From Oscillospiraceae bacterium (GTDB taxonomy: Bacteria; Bacillota; Clostridia; Oscillospirales; Ruminococcaceae), in the NCBI GenBank assembly GCA_022787085.1, contig JALFVE010000045.1:1-33625 (forward strand): a DNA stretch of 33,625 nt, read 5' to 3'. The number at the start of each line of letters is the position of its first letter. Position 1 is the first letter of the stretch. Of the stretch, positions 1 through 8,687 are shown one piece after another. The position numbers and the translations under genes are program-made. The notes under the pieces were generated by a model, which was not told where the DNA came from, did not search any database, and saw only the letters and a list, made by a program, of their open reading frames with translations.

Positions 1-2688
1 CGTATCGAACCTATTAAGAATAAAGTTCTTGCTCTGGACGAGGAGTATCAGCAGCTTTCCGATGCAGACCTTAAAGCTAAAACTCAGGAATTCAAGGACA
101 GACTTGAAATAGGCGAAACTCTCGACACTATTCTCCCGGAAGCTCTTGCAACAGTCAGAGAAGCAGCTGACAGAGTTCTCGGAAAAAAACCTTATCCCGT
201 TCAGATAATCGGTGCTATCGTTCTTCATCAGGGACGTATCGCTGAAATGAAAACAGGTGAAGGTAAAACCCTTGTTGCCTGCGTTGCCTCATATCTCAAC
301 GCTCTCTCCGGCAAGGGCGTTCACGTTGTTACAGTAAACGACTATCTTGCAAAGACTCAGGCTGAGGAAATGGGCAAGGTTCTGAGATTTCTCGGTCTTA
401 CAGTCGGCTGTATCCTGCACGGTCTGAATAACGATCAGAGACGTGCTGCCTATAACTGTGATGTTACATACGGCACTAACAACGAGCTTGGCTTCGACTA
501 TCTCCGTGACAACATGGTCATCTACAAGAGCGAAAAGGTTCAGAGAGAATTTAATTTCGCCATCGTGGACGAGGTGGACTCCATCCTTATAGATGAAGCG
601 AGAACCCCCCTTATCATTTCGGGAAGAGGAGACAAATCCACCGAATGGTACACCCTTGCGGATAAATTTGCCAAGGGCTTAAAGCCTTTCGTGGTTGCTG
701 AAATGGACACCAAGACCGATCAGGAGGAAATTGCGGAGGACTGCGATTATATCATCGACGAAAAGGCAAAGACCGCTACCATCACCCGTCAGGGCGTTAA
801 AAAGGCGGAGAAATATTTCAACGTGGCAAACCTTTACGACGCTGAAAATTCAACCCTTCTCCACCATGTAAATCAGGCTCTCAAGGCAAACGGCGTAATG
901 AAGAAGGATATCGACTACGTTGTAAATGAGGGCGAGATCGTTATCGTTGACGAGTTTACAGGCCGTCTTATGATGGGTCGCCGCTACAATGACGGTCTCC
1001 ATCAGGCAATTGAGGCAAAGGAGGGCGTTAAGGTTGCCCACGAGTCAAAGACTCTTGCTTCCATAACCTTCCAGAATTTCTTCCGTCTCTATCACAAGCT
1101 GTCGGGTATGACAGGTACGGCTATGACCGAGGAGGACGAGTTCAGGGAAATATACAAGCTGGACGTTATCGAAATTCCCACAAACCGTCCCGTTCAGCGT
1201 ATCGACCACCCCGATGTTGTATATAAGACCGAAATGGCTAAGTTCAGAGCAGCTATTGACCGTATCGTTGAATGCCACGAAAAGGGTCAGCCCGTTCTGG
1301 TTGGTACCATTTCCATCGAAAAATCCGAGATACTTTCAAAAATGCTCTCCAAGAGAGGCATCAAGCATAACGTTCTGAACGCAAAGCAGCACGCAAAGGA
1401 AGCGGAGATCGTTGCGCAGGCAGGTCAGCTGGGAGCAGTTACCATCGCTACCAACATGGCAGGCCGTGGAACGGATATCCTGCTGGGCGGTAATGCCGAG
1501 TTCCTTGCAAAGGCTGATATGAAGCGTGCAGGCATGGAGGATGAGCTTATCAGTGAGGCAATAAGCTATGCCGACACCGATGATGAGGAGATTCTTGCAG
1601 CCCGTGAGGAATACAAGAAGCTCTATGCAAAGCATCAGGAAGTCATCAAGGGTCAGGCGGACAAGGTAAGAGCCGCAGGCGGTCTGTACATTCTGGGAAC
1701 AGAGCGCCATGAATCCAGACGTATCGACAATCAGCTCAGAGGACGTGCGGGACGTCAGGGCGATGAGGGCGAAAGCTGCTTCTTCCTGTCTCTGGAGGAC
1801 GACCTTATGAGACTGTTCGGCGGAGAGCGTCTCCAGCTGATGATGACCAATATGAATATTGACGAGGATATGCCTATTGAGTCAAAAATGCTCTCAAAGG
1901 TTATCGAATCCTCTCAGAAGAAGGTTGAGGGCAGAAACTTTGCCATCAGAAAGAACGTCCTCAATTATGATGACGTTATGTCCACTCAGAGAGCTATTAT
2001 CTATGAGCAGAGAGCAAAGGTTCTTAACGGCGAGGATATCCATGAGCATATCACCAAGATGATTAAGGACTGGGTATCGGACGGCGTAAATCAGTATATT
2101 ATCGACAACACCGTTCAGGACGAGTGGAATCTTTCGGGTCTGAGAGAGCATTTCGCAGGTCTTCTTACCACTCCCGAGGATTTCCATTACACCCCCGAGG
2201 AGCTTGGAAATCTCACCAAGGAAAGTCTTACCGAAATGCTTACGGAAAGAGCCGAGGCATATTACGAAAAGCGTGAAAAGGATCTGGGCAGCGATATGCT
2301 CAGAGAGCTTGAGAGAGTTATCCTTCTCAAGGTGGTTGACCTCAAGTGGATGGCTCATATTGATGACATGGAGGAGCTGAGAAGAGGTATCGGTCTCAGA
2401 GCCTTCGGTCAGAAGAATCCCGTTGTAGAGTACCGTTACGAGGGCTTCGAGATGTTCGACGCTATGATCGAGTCTATCCGTGAGGATACCGTAAGACTTC
2501 TCTTTACAATTCAGGTAAAGGGCAACGAGGAGCCTAAGAGAGAAAGAGTTGCCCAGCCTATGGAAACTCAGGGCGACGGCAGCTACTCAAATGAGCCGAG
2601 ACGCGTTAAAAAGGTGGGCAGAAACGATCCCTGTCCCTGCGGAAGCGGCAAAAAATACAAGAACTGCTGCGGAAGAGATTTAAAATAA
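1..2688 (+). CDS. secA: Preprotein translocase ATPase SecA (5' end outside window)
   Basis: The reading frame is open from base 1, so about 895 C-terminal residues are present and by family comparison only some 20-30 N-terminal residues are missing; the ATG at 247 lies inside Walker A and is not the start. SecA is the ATP-driven motor that pushes unfolded preproteins through SecYEG at the membrane. Visible motifs are Walker A MKTGEGKT (codons 83-90), the Walker B region [14 protein letters not shown] (about codon 190), a helicase-like motif [12 protein letters not shown] near 1456-1491, and [11 protein letters not shown] near 1732. The C terminus carries the zinc-binding SEC-C motif [13 protein letters not shown] at 2632-2670, which in known SecA binds SecB or ribosomes. 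The next gene starts 15 bases downstream with no terminator between, so read-through is likely. Identity is certain; only the start is unknown. Confidence 0.98.
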   Translation, partial: RIEPIKNKVLALDEEYQQLSDADLKAKTQEFKDRLEIGETLDTILPEALATVREAADRVLGKKPYPVQIIGAIVLHQGRIAEMKTGEGKTLVACVASYLNALSGKGVHVVTVNDYLAKTQAEEMGKVLRFLGLTVGCILHGLNNDQRRAAYNCDVTYGTNNELGFDYLRDNMVIYKSEKVQREFNFAIVDEVDSILIDEARTPLIISGRGDKSTEWYTLADKFAKGLKPFVVAEMDTKTDQEEIAEDCDYIIDEKAKTATITRQGVKKAEKYFNVANLYDAENSTLLHHVNQALKANGVMKKDIDYVVNEGEIVIVDEFTGRLMMGRRYNDGLHQAIEAKEGVKVAHESKTLASITFQNFFRLYHKLSGMTGTAMTEEDEFREIYKLDVIEIPTNRPVQRIDHPDVVYKTEMAKFRAAIDRIVECHEKGQPVLVGTISIEKSEILSKMLSKRGIKHNVLNAKQHAKEAEIVAQAGQLGAVTIATNMAGRGTDILLGGNAEFLAKADMKRAGMEDELISEAISYADTDDEEILAAREEYKKLYAKHQEVIKGQADKVRAAGGLYILGTERHESRRIDNQLRGRAGRQGDEGESCFFLSLEDDLMRLFGGERLQLMMTNMNIDEDMPIESKMLSKVIESSQKKVEGRNFAIRKNVLNYDDVMSTQRAIIYEQRAKVLNGEDIHEHITKMIKDWVSDGVNQYIIDNTVQDEWNLSGLREHFAGLLTTPEDFHYTPEELGNLTKESLTEMLTERAEAYYEKREKDLGSDMLRELERVILLKVVDLKWMAHIDDMEELRRGIGLRAFGQKNPVVEYRYEGFEMFDAMIESIREDTVRLLFTIQVKGNEEPKRERVAQPMETQGDGSYSNEPRRVKKVGRNDPCPCGSGKKYKNCCGRDLK

Positions 2689-2703
2689 AAGGGGGAAAAT
2701 GCA

Positions 2704-3873
2704 ATGCTTATCAGTGAAGTAAAAAACGAGCTTGAGAACCACATCATTCCCTTCTGGGACGCTCTCAGAGATGATGAATACGGCGGATTTTACGGTCAGA
2801 TGGACAATGACCTTAACCTTGACAAAAAGGGCGGAAAGGGAGTTATACTCAATTCCAGAATACTCTGGTTCTATTCCTCCTGCTACCGCACAATAGGCGG
2901 AGAAAAGAACCTTGAAAATGCCCGCCATGCCTATGAATTTCTGAAAAACAAGTGCGTTGACAGAGAAAACGGCGGCGTTTACTGGATGATGAACTACGAC
3001 GGCACCGTTATGGACAGCATGAAGCACACCTATAATCAGGCGTTTGCGATCTATGCCCTGTCCACCTATTACCTTGCCTGCAAGGACAAGGATGCTCTTG
3101 ACCTTGCATTTGAGCTGTTTGAGACAGTTGAAGAAAAATGCACCGATGATATTGCATATATGGAGGCATTTGACAGAAACTGGCAGCTCATTGAAAATGA
3201 CGCTCTCAGCGAGAACGGACTTATGGCTGACAAGACCATGAACACCGTCCTCCACCTTATTGAGGGCTACACCGTTCTTCTTGAAGCAAGCGGCGATGAA
3301 AGAGTAAGGGCAAGGCTGAAATTCCTCCTTGACATTACCGAAAATAAGATATTCGACAGCAAAAACAACAAGCTTCTGGTTTTCTTTGACAGAGAGCTGA
3401 ACGTTATAGGGGATATCCATTCCTACGGTCACGATATTGAAGCCACATGGCTCATTGACCGTGCCTGCGATGTTCTTGGCGAGGCGGATTACATAGAAAA
3501 GTGGAAGAATATAAACCTCCGCATTTCAAATAATATCCTGAATATCGCCTATGAAAACAACTCCCTTAACAACGAGCGTGATAAGACCGAGATAGACAAG
3601 AAACGTGTATGGTGGGTACAGGCGGAGTCCGTAGTGGGCTTTGTGAATGCCTACAGCCACGGCGGAGACAAAAAATTCCTCACAGCTGCCGCAAATATCT
3701 GGGGCTGGATAAAGAACATCCAGATAGACAAGCGTGAGGGCAGCGAATGGTGGGCAGAGGTTGATTATAACGGCAAGCCCATGATGAGCTTCACCATGGT
3801 AAATGAGTGGAAATGCCCCTATCACAACGGCAGAATGTGCATTGAGCTTATAAACAGAAATATCGACGCGTAA
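2704..3873 (+). CDS. ce: Cellobiose 2-epimerase (AGE superfamily)
   Basis: A 389-residue protein of the N-acylglucosamine 2-epimerase (alpha/alpha-barrel) superfamily. It reads as an ortholog of cellobiose 2-epimerase, which converts the reducing-end glucose of beta-1,4-linked disaccharides to mannose in the cytoplasm. Three motifs carry the expected histidines, NTVLHLIE (H184), SYGHDIEA (H243) and CPYHNGR (H374); length and all three positions match what I recall of the Ruminococcus albus enzyme. Other conserved blocks are GVILNSRILWF (46-56), GGVYWMM (90-96), MKHTYNQAFAIYA (106-118) and NNERDK near residue 290. The ATG at 2704 has a GGGGG ribosome site 8 bases upstream. It follows secA by 15 bases and precedes a comFB-like gene, so it is not inside a visible mannan or cellulose gene cluster. 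A GlcNAc epimerase is a less likely alternative. Confidence 0.9.
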   Translation: MLISEVKNELENHIIPFWDALRDDEYGGFYGQMDNDLNLDKKGGKGVILNSRILWFYSSCYRTIGGEKNLENARHAYEFLKNKCVDRENGGVYWMMNYDGTVMDSMKHTYNQAFAIYALSTYYLACKDKDALDLAFELFETVEEKCTDDIAYMEAFDRNWQLIENDALSENGLMADKTMNTVLHLIEGYTVLLEASGDERVRARLKFLLDITENKIFDSKNNKLLVFFDRELNVIGDIHSYGHDIEATWLIDRACDVLGEADYIEKWKNINLRISNNILNIAYENNSLNNERDKTEIDKKRVWWVQAESVVGFVNAYSHGGDKKFLTAAANIWGWIKNIQIDKREGSEWWAEVDYNGKPMMSFTMVNEWKCPYHNGRMCIELINRNIDA

Positions 3874-3902
3874 ATATTTCAGCTTGAAAGGGAGAATGGT
3901 CT

Positions 3903-4190
3903 ATGCTTATTAACGCCAACGAGGAGATCGTAAAGCTTCGTATGCCTCTGCTTTTGCAGGAATACAACTGCTGCAAATGCGAGAAATGCGTCTGCGACAT
4001 GATGGCGATCGCACTGAACAACATCAAGCCCGCCTATGTAAATACTGCGGAAGGAATGCTGTTCAAGCGAATAAACAGTATGCTCCCGCAGAAGACCACA
4101 GATATAGATATTGAGATACTCAAGGCGATAAACCTTGTAAGCGCCCATCCCAAGCACACGACCGAGGAATCAGAGGAAAAAGCCCAGTGA
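3903..4190 (+). CDS. comFB: ComFB family protein
   Basis: A 95-residue soluble protein resembling the late-competence protein ComFB family. The recognisable parts are an N-terminal helix followed by a cysteine cluster CCKCEKCVC (C23, C24, C26, C29, C31), then DMMAIALNNIKPAYV, which matches the family pattern of a Cys-rich turn before an Ala/Leu helix and a Pro-x-Tyr. The cysteines suggest a bound metal, probably zinc (inference). ComFB is encoded in the comF operon of Bacillus subtilis but its biochemical role is unclear, and no comFA or comFC lies here. The start at 3903 is set by AAAGGGAG about 9 bases upstream; an ATG at 3896 is out of frame. The stop codon lies inside a 15-bp hairpin stem. 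It is probably the last gene of the secA transcription unit. Confidence 0.72.
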   Translation: MLINANEEIVKLRMPLLLQEYNCCKCEKCVCDMMAIALNNIKPAYVNTAEGMLFKRINSMLPQKTTDIDIEILKAINLVSAHPKHTTEESEEKAQ

Positions 4191-4229
4191 TATCCTACAA
4201 AGGCGATAGAGATTTTTGTAGGATATCAC
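4187..4229. terminator. Perfect 15-bp hairpin overlapping the comFB stop codon
   Basis: GTGATATCCTACAAA (4187-4201) is perfectly complementary to TTTGTAGGATATCAC (4215-4229) with a 13-base loop. The left arm includes the TGA stop of comFB. On the + strand it is followed by AAAATAG rather than a T-run, so it is an atypical terminator at best; it may instead block 3' exonuclease or separate the secA unit from the trp promoter 18 bases further on. Confidence 0.5.
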
Positions 4230-4247
4230 AAAATAGAAATTTTCCTA

Positions 4248-4276
4248 TTGACAAATAAATTTTCAAGTGATATACT
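4248..4276 (+). promoter_or_regulatory. Sigma-A-type promoter of the trp operon leader
   Basis: TTGACA at 4248-4253 and TATACT at 4271-4276 are separated by exactly 17 bases. Predicted transcription start is near 4283, about 22 bases before the base of the T-box Stem I. Confidence 0.8.
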
Positions 4277-4512
4277 GAACTTACAATTTAATATGACTTA
4301 AATCCTATGAACAAAAGCAAGTAGCATTTGCGATGGCATCACAGAGAGTCGTGCATTGGTGTGAGCATGATATGAACAGCAGGTGTGAATGGGTTTGTGA
4401 GGAGCAGGGTGAATATCTTTTATGAATAGTAGCCTGTGCCGTAATTCCTGCGTAAAAGGAAAGGGTATTGATGCGAAACGCTGCGTACTTTGAGAATTGT
4501 CAGAGTTTATAC

Positions 4513-4550
4513 AGCATTATCGGATTTTTTTCGGTAATGCTTTTTATTTT
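4513..4550 (+). other. Terminator-like hairpin inside the T-box leader (Stem III position)
   Basis: AGCATTATCG (4513-4522) pairs with CGGTAATGCT (4532-4541), 10 pairs with one G-U, loop GATTTTTTT, followed by TTTTATTTT. It sits where T-box leaders usually carry Stem III, but the trailing T-rich tract also makes it look like an intrinsic terminator. Confidence 0.6.
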
Positions 4551-4640
4551 CCGCAGACGTACCCGAAAAGCGGTGATGTATATTCCTTTCGGAATCTGCT
4601 CACAATCAGGGTGGCACCGCGGCGGACATGAATATACAGT

Positions 4641-4697
4641 CTGCCGTCCCTTGATGATACATGAAAGTGTATCGTCATGGGACGGCAGGCTTTTTTT
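4641..4697 (+). terminator. T-box regulatory terminator upstream of trpE
   Basis: CTGCCGTCCC...GATGATACA (4641-4661) pairs with TGTATCGTC...GGGACGGCAG (4668-4688), about 19 pairs with one small internal loop and a GAAAG-type loop, followed by TTTTTTT at 4691-4697. Its 5' arm overlaps the bases used by the antiterminator, as expected for transcription attenuation. Confidence 0.92.
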
Positions 4698-4715
4698 ATT
4701 GAAAGGATGGTTTTT

Positions 4716-6233
4716 ATGATGTATCCCGCACTTGATGAGACAAAAGAATATTTAAAAAGCTTCGGCACAGTCCCGCTTTTTTACGAGCTGCTGACAGACA
4801 GCTTCACCCCCGTCAGAATGTTTGCCATACTAAAGGAGAATTACGAAAACTGCTTTATCCTTGAGTCGGTGGACAATTCCAATCGCTGGGGACGTTATTC
4901 CTACATCGGTCTCGACCCCAAGGCGGAGATACGGGTAAAAAACAAGCAGGCTGAGATAATTTATAAGGACGGCAGAAAGGAAACGGCAGACGCTTCCGAC
5001 CCCGTAAGGCTTTTCTCGGAAATAATGGAGAAATACAAGTCCCCGAAGTTTATAAATTATCCCAAGCTCACAGGCGGTCTGATCGGATATTTCGGCTATG
5101 ATATGGCGAGATATTACGAAAAGAAACTGACAAACGTTCCCGAGGACGATCTGGATATGCCCGATGCAAATATGTTCATCTATAATGAGATAGTTGCCTA
5201 CGACCACCTTTCAAACAGAGCGGTAATAATTCTCAATATGGATAAGGAAGCCATCGGGGAGCTTGCGGAAAAGTCGGGCGAAAGCTTTGATAAGGCAGCG
5301 GAAATGATGTATTCACAGCTTGGCGACAGAGCCGAAAAGCTTGGAAAGCTCCTTTGCAGATACGTTCCCGAGCCTGCTCCAAAGGTTCTTACCCCCGCAG
5401 AAATAACCGTAAAATCCAATTATACAAAAGAGCAGTTCTGCGAGATGGTGGAGAAGTGCAGAGAACATATCATAGACGGCGATATCAGCCAGATAGTCAT
5501 CTCCCAGCGGTTTGAAGCGGAAAATCCCCCCGAGCCTTTTGATGTTTACAGAATGTTACGCTCCACAAATCCATCTCCTTATCTTTACTATTTTGACCAC
5601 AAGGATTACTGCATTGCAGGAGCATCTCCCGAAATGCTTGTCAGCGTAAATGACGGCGTTGTGCTCAACAAGCCCATTGCGGGAACCTATCCCAGAGGCG
5701 CAACAGCCGATGAGGATATCGAGTTTGAAAAGAAGCTCAAAAACGACCCCAAGGAAAGAGCCGAGCATACAATGCTTGTTGATTTAGGCAGAAATGACGT
5801 GGGCAGAGTCTGCGCCCCGGGAACGATCAAGGTCACTGACTTTATGAGAGTAGAGCGATATTCAAAAGTAATGCACCTTGTGTCCGACGTTGAGGGACAG
5901 CTTGCAGAGGGCAAAACACCCGTTGACGCACTGATGTCCGTCCTCCCCGCAGGAACCCTCTCGGGCGCACCCAAGGTAAAGGCAATGGAAATTATTGACA
6001 GCCTTGAGAATGTAAAGCGAGGACTTTACGGCGGCACAGTTGGATATATGGCATGGAACGGCGATATCGACACCTGCATCGCCATAAGAACGGTTCTCTT
6101 CAGAAACGGCAAGGCATACGTTCAGGCAGGCGCAGGGATAGTATATGACAGCATTCCCGAAAACGAGTATGAGGAAACCAAGAGAAAAGCAGCAGCGGTA
6201 CTTAATGCACTGAGCGGCGCAGCGCAGCTGTAA
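4716..6233 (+). CDS. trpE: Anthranilate synthase component I
   Basis: A 505-residue chorismate-binding enzyme that, with the TrpG glutaminase, converts chorismate and glutamine to anthranilate. The N-terminal segment FILESVDNSNRWGRYSYIG contains the LES region known for tryptophan feedback inhibition in TrpE. The catalytic half shows ISQIVISQRF, AGASPEML, PIAGTYPRG, AEHTMLVDLGRND, PAGTLSGAPKVKAME and GAGIVYDS, all typical of TrpE/PabB. The start at 4716 (MMYPALDE) follows GAAAGGATGG with a 5-base gap and lies after the T-box terminator; the frame stays open further 5' only because the leader lacks stops. The LES region and the operon context favour TrpE over PabB. It is the first gene of the trp operon and is regulated by the T-box. 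The fused trpGD starts 29 bases downstream. Confidence 0.97.
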   Translation: MMYPALDETKEYLKSFGTVPLFYELLTDSFTPVRMFAILKENYENCFILESVDNSNRWGRYSYIGLDPKAEIRVKNKQAEIIYKDGRKETADASDPVRLFSEIMEKYKSPKFINYPKLTGGLIGYFGYDMARYYEKKLTNVPEDDLDMPDANMFIYNEIVAYDHLSNRAVIILNMDKEAIGELAEKSGESFDKAAEMMYSQLGDRAEKLGKLLCRYVPEPAPKVLTPAEITVKSNYTKEQFCEMVEKCREHIIDGDISQIVISQRFEAENPPEPFDVYRMLRSTNPSPYLYYFDHKDYCIAGASPEMLVSVNDGVVLNKPIAGTYPRGATADEDIEFEKKLKNDPKERAEHTMLVDLGRNDVGRVCAPGTIKVTDFMRVERYSKVMHLVSDVEGQLAEGKTPVDALMSVLPAGTLSGAPKVKAMEIIDSLENVKRGLYGGTVGYMAWNGDIDTCIAIRTVLFRNGKAYVQAGAGIVYDSIPENEYEETKRKAAAVLNALSGAAQL

Positions 6234-6262
6234 CCTGAGATTATTTGAAAGGATCTGATACC

Positions 6263-7900
6263 ATGATCGTAATGATAGATAACTACGACAGCTTCACCTA
6301 CAACGTATATCAGGCAATGGCAAGCCTGTACAGGGACATAAAGGTTTTCAGAAACGATGAGATAACCATTGACGAGATCGAGAAAATGTCTCCCGAAGCC
6401 CTTGTGATATCCCCGGGTCCCTCCTATCCCAAGGACGCAGGAATTTCGGTGGAGGCAATAAAGCATTTCGCAGGAAAGCTGCCCATTTTCGGAATATGCC
6501 TCGGTCATCAGTCCATCGGAGAGGCATTCGGCGGAAGGGTAGTCAGAGCAAAGGCTCCCATGCACGGCAAATCCTCCGTAATAAAAATAAACACCTCCTG
6601 CCCCATTTTCTCGGGTCTTCCCGATAAAATAACCGCCGCAAGATATCATTCACTGATAATCGAAAGAGAATCCCTTCCCGACTGCCTTGAGATAACCGCA
6701 GAGACAGATGACGGAGAGATAATGGCAGTGGCTCACAAGGAATATCCCATTTACGGAGTTCAGTTCCACCCCGAGTCAATTCTTGCGGAAATGGGCGTGA
6801 ATATTATTTCGAATTTCCTTACACAGGTGGTGGGTGTAAAGACCACAGGCGCAGGAGTAGCACCCATTCCAATGGAAAAGAGAAGCGCTCTGAAAAAATA
6901 TATCGCAAAGGCTGTTGACGGAAATAATCTTACCGAGGAAGAAGCCTATGACGCCATGAATATTATCATGAGCGACGCCGCAACCCCCGCCCAGATAGCC
7001 GCCTTCCTGATGGATATGAGAATGAAGGGCGAGACAATTGAAGAAATAACAGGCTTTGCAAGAGGAATGAGAAGCAAGGCAGCTGTTATAAACGGCTTCC
7101 GCTCCGCAATAGATATCGTTGGCACAGGCGGAGATATGGCCGGAACCTTCAATATCTCCACCACCTCCTCCTTTGTGATAGCAGCAGCGGGAATAAACGT
7201 TGCAAAGCACGGAAACAGAGCCGCATCCAGCAAGAGCGGCGCAGCGGACTGCCTTGAAGCGCTGGGGATAAATATTAAGCTCTCCCCCGAGAATGCTGCA
7301 AAATGCCTTGAGAAAACTGGAGTTGCATTCCTCTTCGCACAGGTATTCCATGGGGCAATGAGATTCGTGGCTCCCGTCCGCAGAGAGATCGGCTGCCGCA
7401 CATTTTTCAATATCTTAGGTCCCCTCACAAATCCCGCCCTTGCGGATTATATCGTTCTGGGAGTTTATGACCAAAAGCTTTCCGAGCTTATGGCAAATGT
7501 GCTTATCAAGCTTGGAATCAAGGGCGCAATGGTGGTAAACGGCAGCGACGGACTTGACGAGATAACCATGACAGGCAAAACTCATGTATGCGAGGTAAAG
7601 AACGGAAAAATTTCCGAATACGATATCGATCCCCATGATTACGGATTTGAATACTGCACACCCGATGATCTGAAGGGCGGAACACCCGAGGAAAACGCTA
7701 AGATAACACTTGATATTTTAAGCGGCAAAGACACAGGCGCAAGAAGAAACATTATTCTGCTTAATGCAGGCTGTGCAATTTACTGCGCAGGCGGCGCAAA
7801 GGATATCGCAGAGGGCGTAAAGCTTGCCGCAGAAATAATAGACAGCGGCAAGGCTATTGCAAAATTCAACGAAATGAAAGCATTTACCAACGAGGTTTGA
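6263..7900 (+). CDS. trpGD: Fused anthranilate synthase glutaminase / anthranilate phosphoribosyltransferase
   Basis: A 545-residue fusion. Residues 1 to about 190 are the class I glutamine amidotransferase TrpG, with nucleophile C79 in GICLGHQS, the H169/E171 pair in QFHPES, and the oxyanion region VISPGPSYP. Residues about 209 to 545 are TrpD, which transfers phosphoribose from PRPP to anthranilate, with VGTGGDMAGTFNIST, KHGNRAASSKSGAAD and the RREIGCRTFFNILGPLTNP block. The linker around 190-208 is Gly/Ala/Pro-rich (TTGAGVAPIP). The ATG at 6263 is chosen over an upstream TTG at 6245 because GAAAGGA sits 9 bases before it and TrpG proteins start with MI-x-x-IDNYDSF. TrpG-TrpD fusions are known elsewhere, for example in Escherichia coli, so the fusion is real rather than an assembly artefact. 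trpC starts one base after the stop. Confidence 0.96.
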   Translation: MIVMIDNYDSFTYNVYQAMASLYRDIKVFRNDEITIDEIEKMSPEALVISPGPSYPKDAGISVEAIKHFAGKLPIFGICLGHQSIGEAFGGRVVRAKAPMHGKSSVIKINTSCPIFSGLPDKITAARYHSLIIERESLPDCLEITAETDDGEIMAVAHKEYPIYGVQFHPESILAEMGVNIISNFLTQVVGVKTTGAGVAPIPMEKRSALKKYIAKAVDGNNLTEEEAYDAMNIIMSDAATPAQIAAFLMDMRMKGETIEEITGFARGMRSKAAVINGFRSAIDIVGTGGDMAGTFNISTTSSFVIAAAGINVAKHGNRAASSKSGAADCLEALGINIKLSPENAAKCLEKTGVAFLFAQVFHGAMRFVAPVRREIGCRTFFNILGPLTNPALADYIVLGVYDQKLSELMANVLIKLGIKGAMVVNGSDGLDEITMTGKTHVCEVKNGKISEYDIDPHDYGFEYCTPDDLKGGTPEENAKITLDILSGKDTGARRNIILLNAGCAIYCAGGAKDIAEGVKLAAEIIDSGKAIAKFNEMKAFTNEV

Positions 7901-7901
7901 T

Positions 7902-8687
7902 ATGATACTTGATGAAATTGCAGCAAAGAGAAAGCTTCAGCTTGAGAGGGAAATGACCGCAGTCCCCCTTGAGGATATGAAAAAACGTGCAGCCGCAGCT
8001 AATTTCCCCGTTCACAGCTTTAAGGAAGCCATTTCGGCGGAGGGGCTGTCGGTGATAGCCGAGGTAAAAAAAGCATCTCCCTCAAAGGGACTTATCCAGC
8101 CCGATTTCGACCCCGTAAAAATCGCCATTGAATACGAAAAGGCGGGAGCAAGAGCAATATCCTGCCTTACCGAGGAGCATTATTTCCAAGGTTCAACGAA
8201 ATATCTTGCGGAAATCAGAAAAAATGTGAGCATTCCCATTCTCCGAAAGGATTTTATATTTGACGAGTATCAGATCTATGAGGCAAAGGCTGTGGGCGCA
8301 GACGCAGTTCTGCTGATAGCCGCACTGCTTACAGATGAAGAGTTCAGGCCCCTGTATGAGCTTGCTCATTCGCTGGAACTGGACGTTCTCTGCGAGGCGC
8401 ATGATGAGGAAGAGGTGCTTCGGCTTGTGAGAATGGGCTGCGATATGATCGGCGTGAATAACAGAGATCTCAAGACCTTTAAGGTGGATATTGAAAACAC
8501 CAAAAGGCTTGCGGGACTTATCCCCCATAGCACGCTTCTTGTGTGCGAAAGCGGGATAAAGAACAACGGCGATATGAAGTCCGCCCGTGCATGGGGCGCA
8601 GACGGGGTGCTTATCGGTGAGACGCTTATGAGAAGCGGCGTCAGCGGCATTTCCGAATGTATGAAGTCACTTCGGGAGGGCGTATGA
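7902..8687 (+). CDS. trpC: Indole-3-glycerol-phosphate synthase
   Basis: A 261-residue TIM-barrel enzyme that closes carboxyphenylaminodeoxyribulose phosphate to indole-3-glycerol phosphate with loss of CO2. Diagnostic blocks are VIAEVKKASPSKG (residues 51-63, catalytic Lys and the ExKxxSPS signature), ISCLTEEHYFQGS, LRKDFIFDEYQIYEA, GVNNRDLKTF and the phosphate-binding CESGI and GVLIGE. Length is normal for a single-domain TrpC, in contrast to the TrpC-TrpF fusion of enterobacteria. The ATG lies one base after the trpGD stop. The final TGA overlaps the trpF start (ATGA at 8684-8687), which suggests translational coupling. Confidence 0.97.
   Translation: MILDEIAAKRKLQLEREMTAVPLEDMKKRAAAANFPVHSFKEAISAEGLSVIAEVKKASPSKGLIQPDFDPVKIAIEYEKAGARAISCLTEEHYFQGSTKYLAEIRKNVSIPILRKDFIFDEYQIYEAKAVGADAVLLIAALLTDEEFRPLYELAHSLELDVLCEAHDEEEVLRLVRMGCDMIGVNNRDLKTFKVDIENTKRLAGLIPHSTLLVCESGIKNNGDMKSARAWGADGVLIGETLMRSGVSGISECMKSLREGV

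Larger units (their letters stand above)
4283..4697 (+). promoter_or_regulatory. tRNA-Trp-responsive T-box leader of the trp operon
   Basis: The invariant T-box sequence AGGGTGGCACCGCGG lies at 4608-4622. Its TGGC bulge pairs with the tRNA acceptor end, and the C fits a G discriminator base, as in tRNA-Trp. Stem I is closed by CTAT/ATAG and AAAAG/CTTTT (4305-4317 with 4417-4429) around a GAAC/ATGA internal loop that looks like the known Stem I kink-turn. AGTA (4320-4323), AGAGAG (4343-4348) and GGTG (4358-4361) match other conserved Stem I elements. The specifier context GAA-TGG-G puts a Trp codon at 4390-4392. The antiterminator pairs AGGG (4608-4611) with CCCT (4648-4651) and GGCGGAC (4621-4627) with GTCTGCC (4639-4645), which excludes the terminator. 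Uncharged tRNA-Trp should therefore allow read-through into trpE. The 525 bases between comFB and trpE hold nothing else that I see. Confidence 0.93.

Noticed and set aside
247-249. ATG at 247 as the start of secA
   Set aside because: It is the Met inside Walker A (MKTGEGKT). The frame is open and SecA-like back to base 1.
4468-4719. 83-codon open frame in the trp leader, as a possible leader peptide
   Set aside because: It runs through Stem III, the T-box sequence and the terminator, has no ribosome site and no Trp-codon run; the region is fully explained as a T-box.
6800-6900. A frameshift or assembly error joining trpG and trpD
   Set aside because: The frame is continuous through a normal Gly/Pro linker, both domains are complete, and TrpG-TrpD fusions are known.
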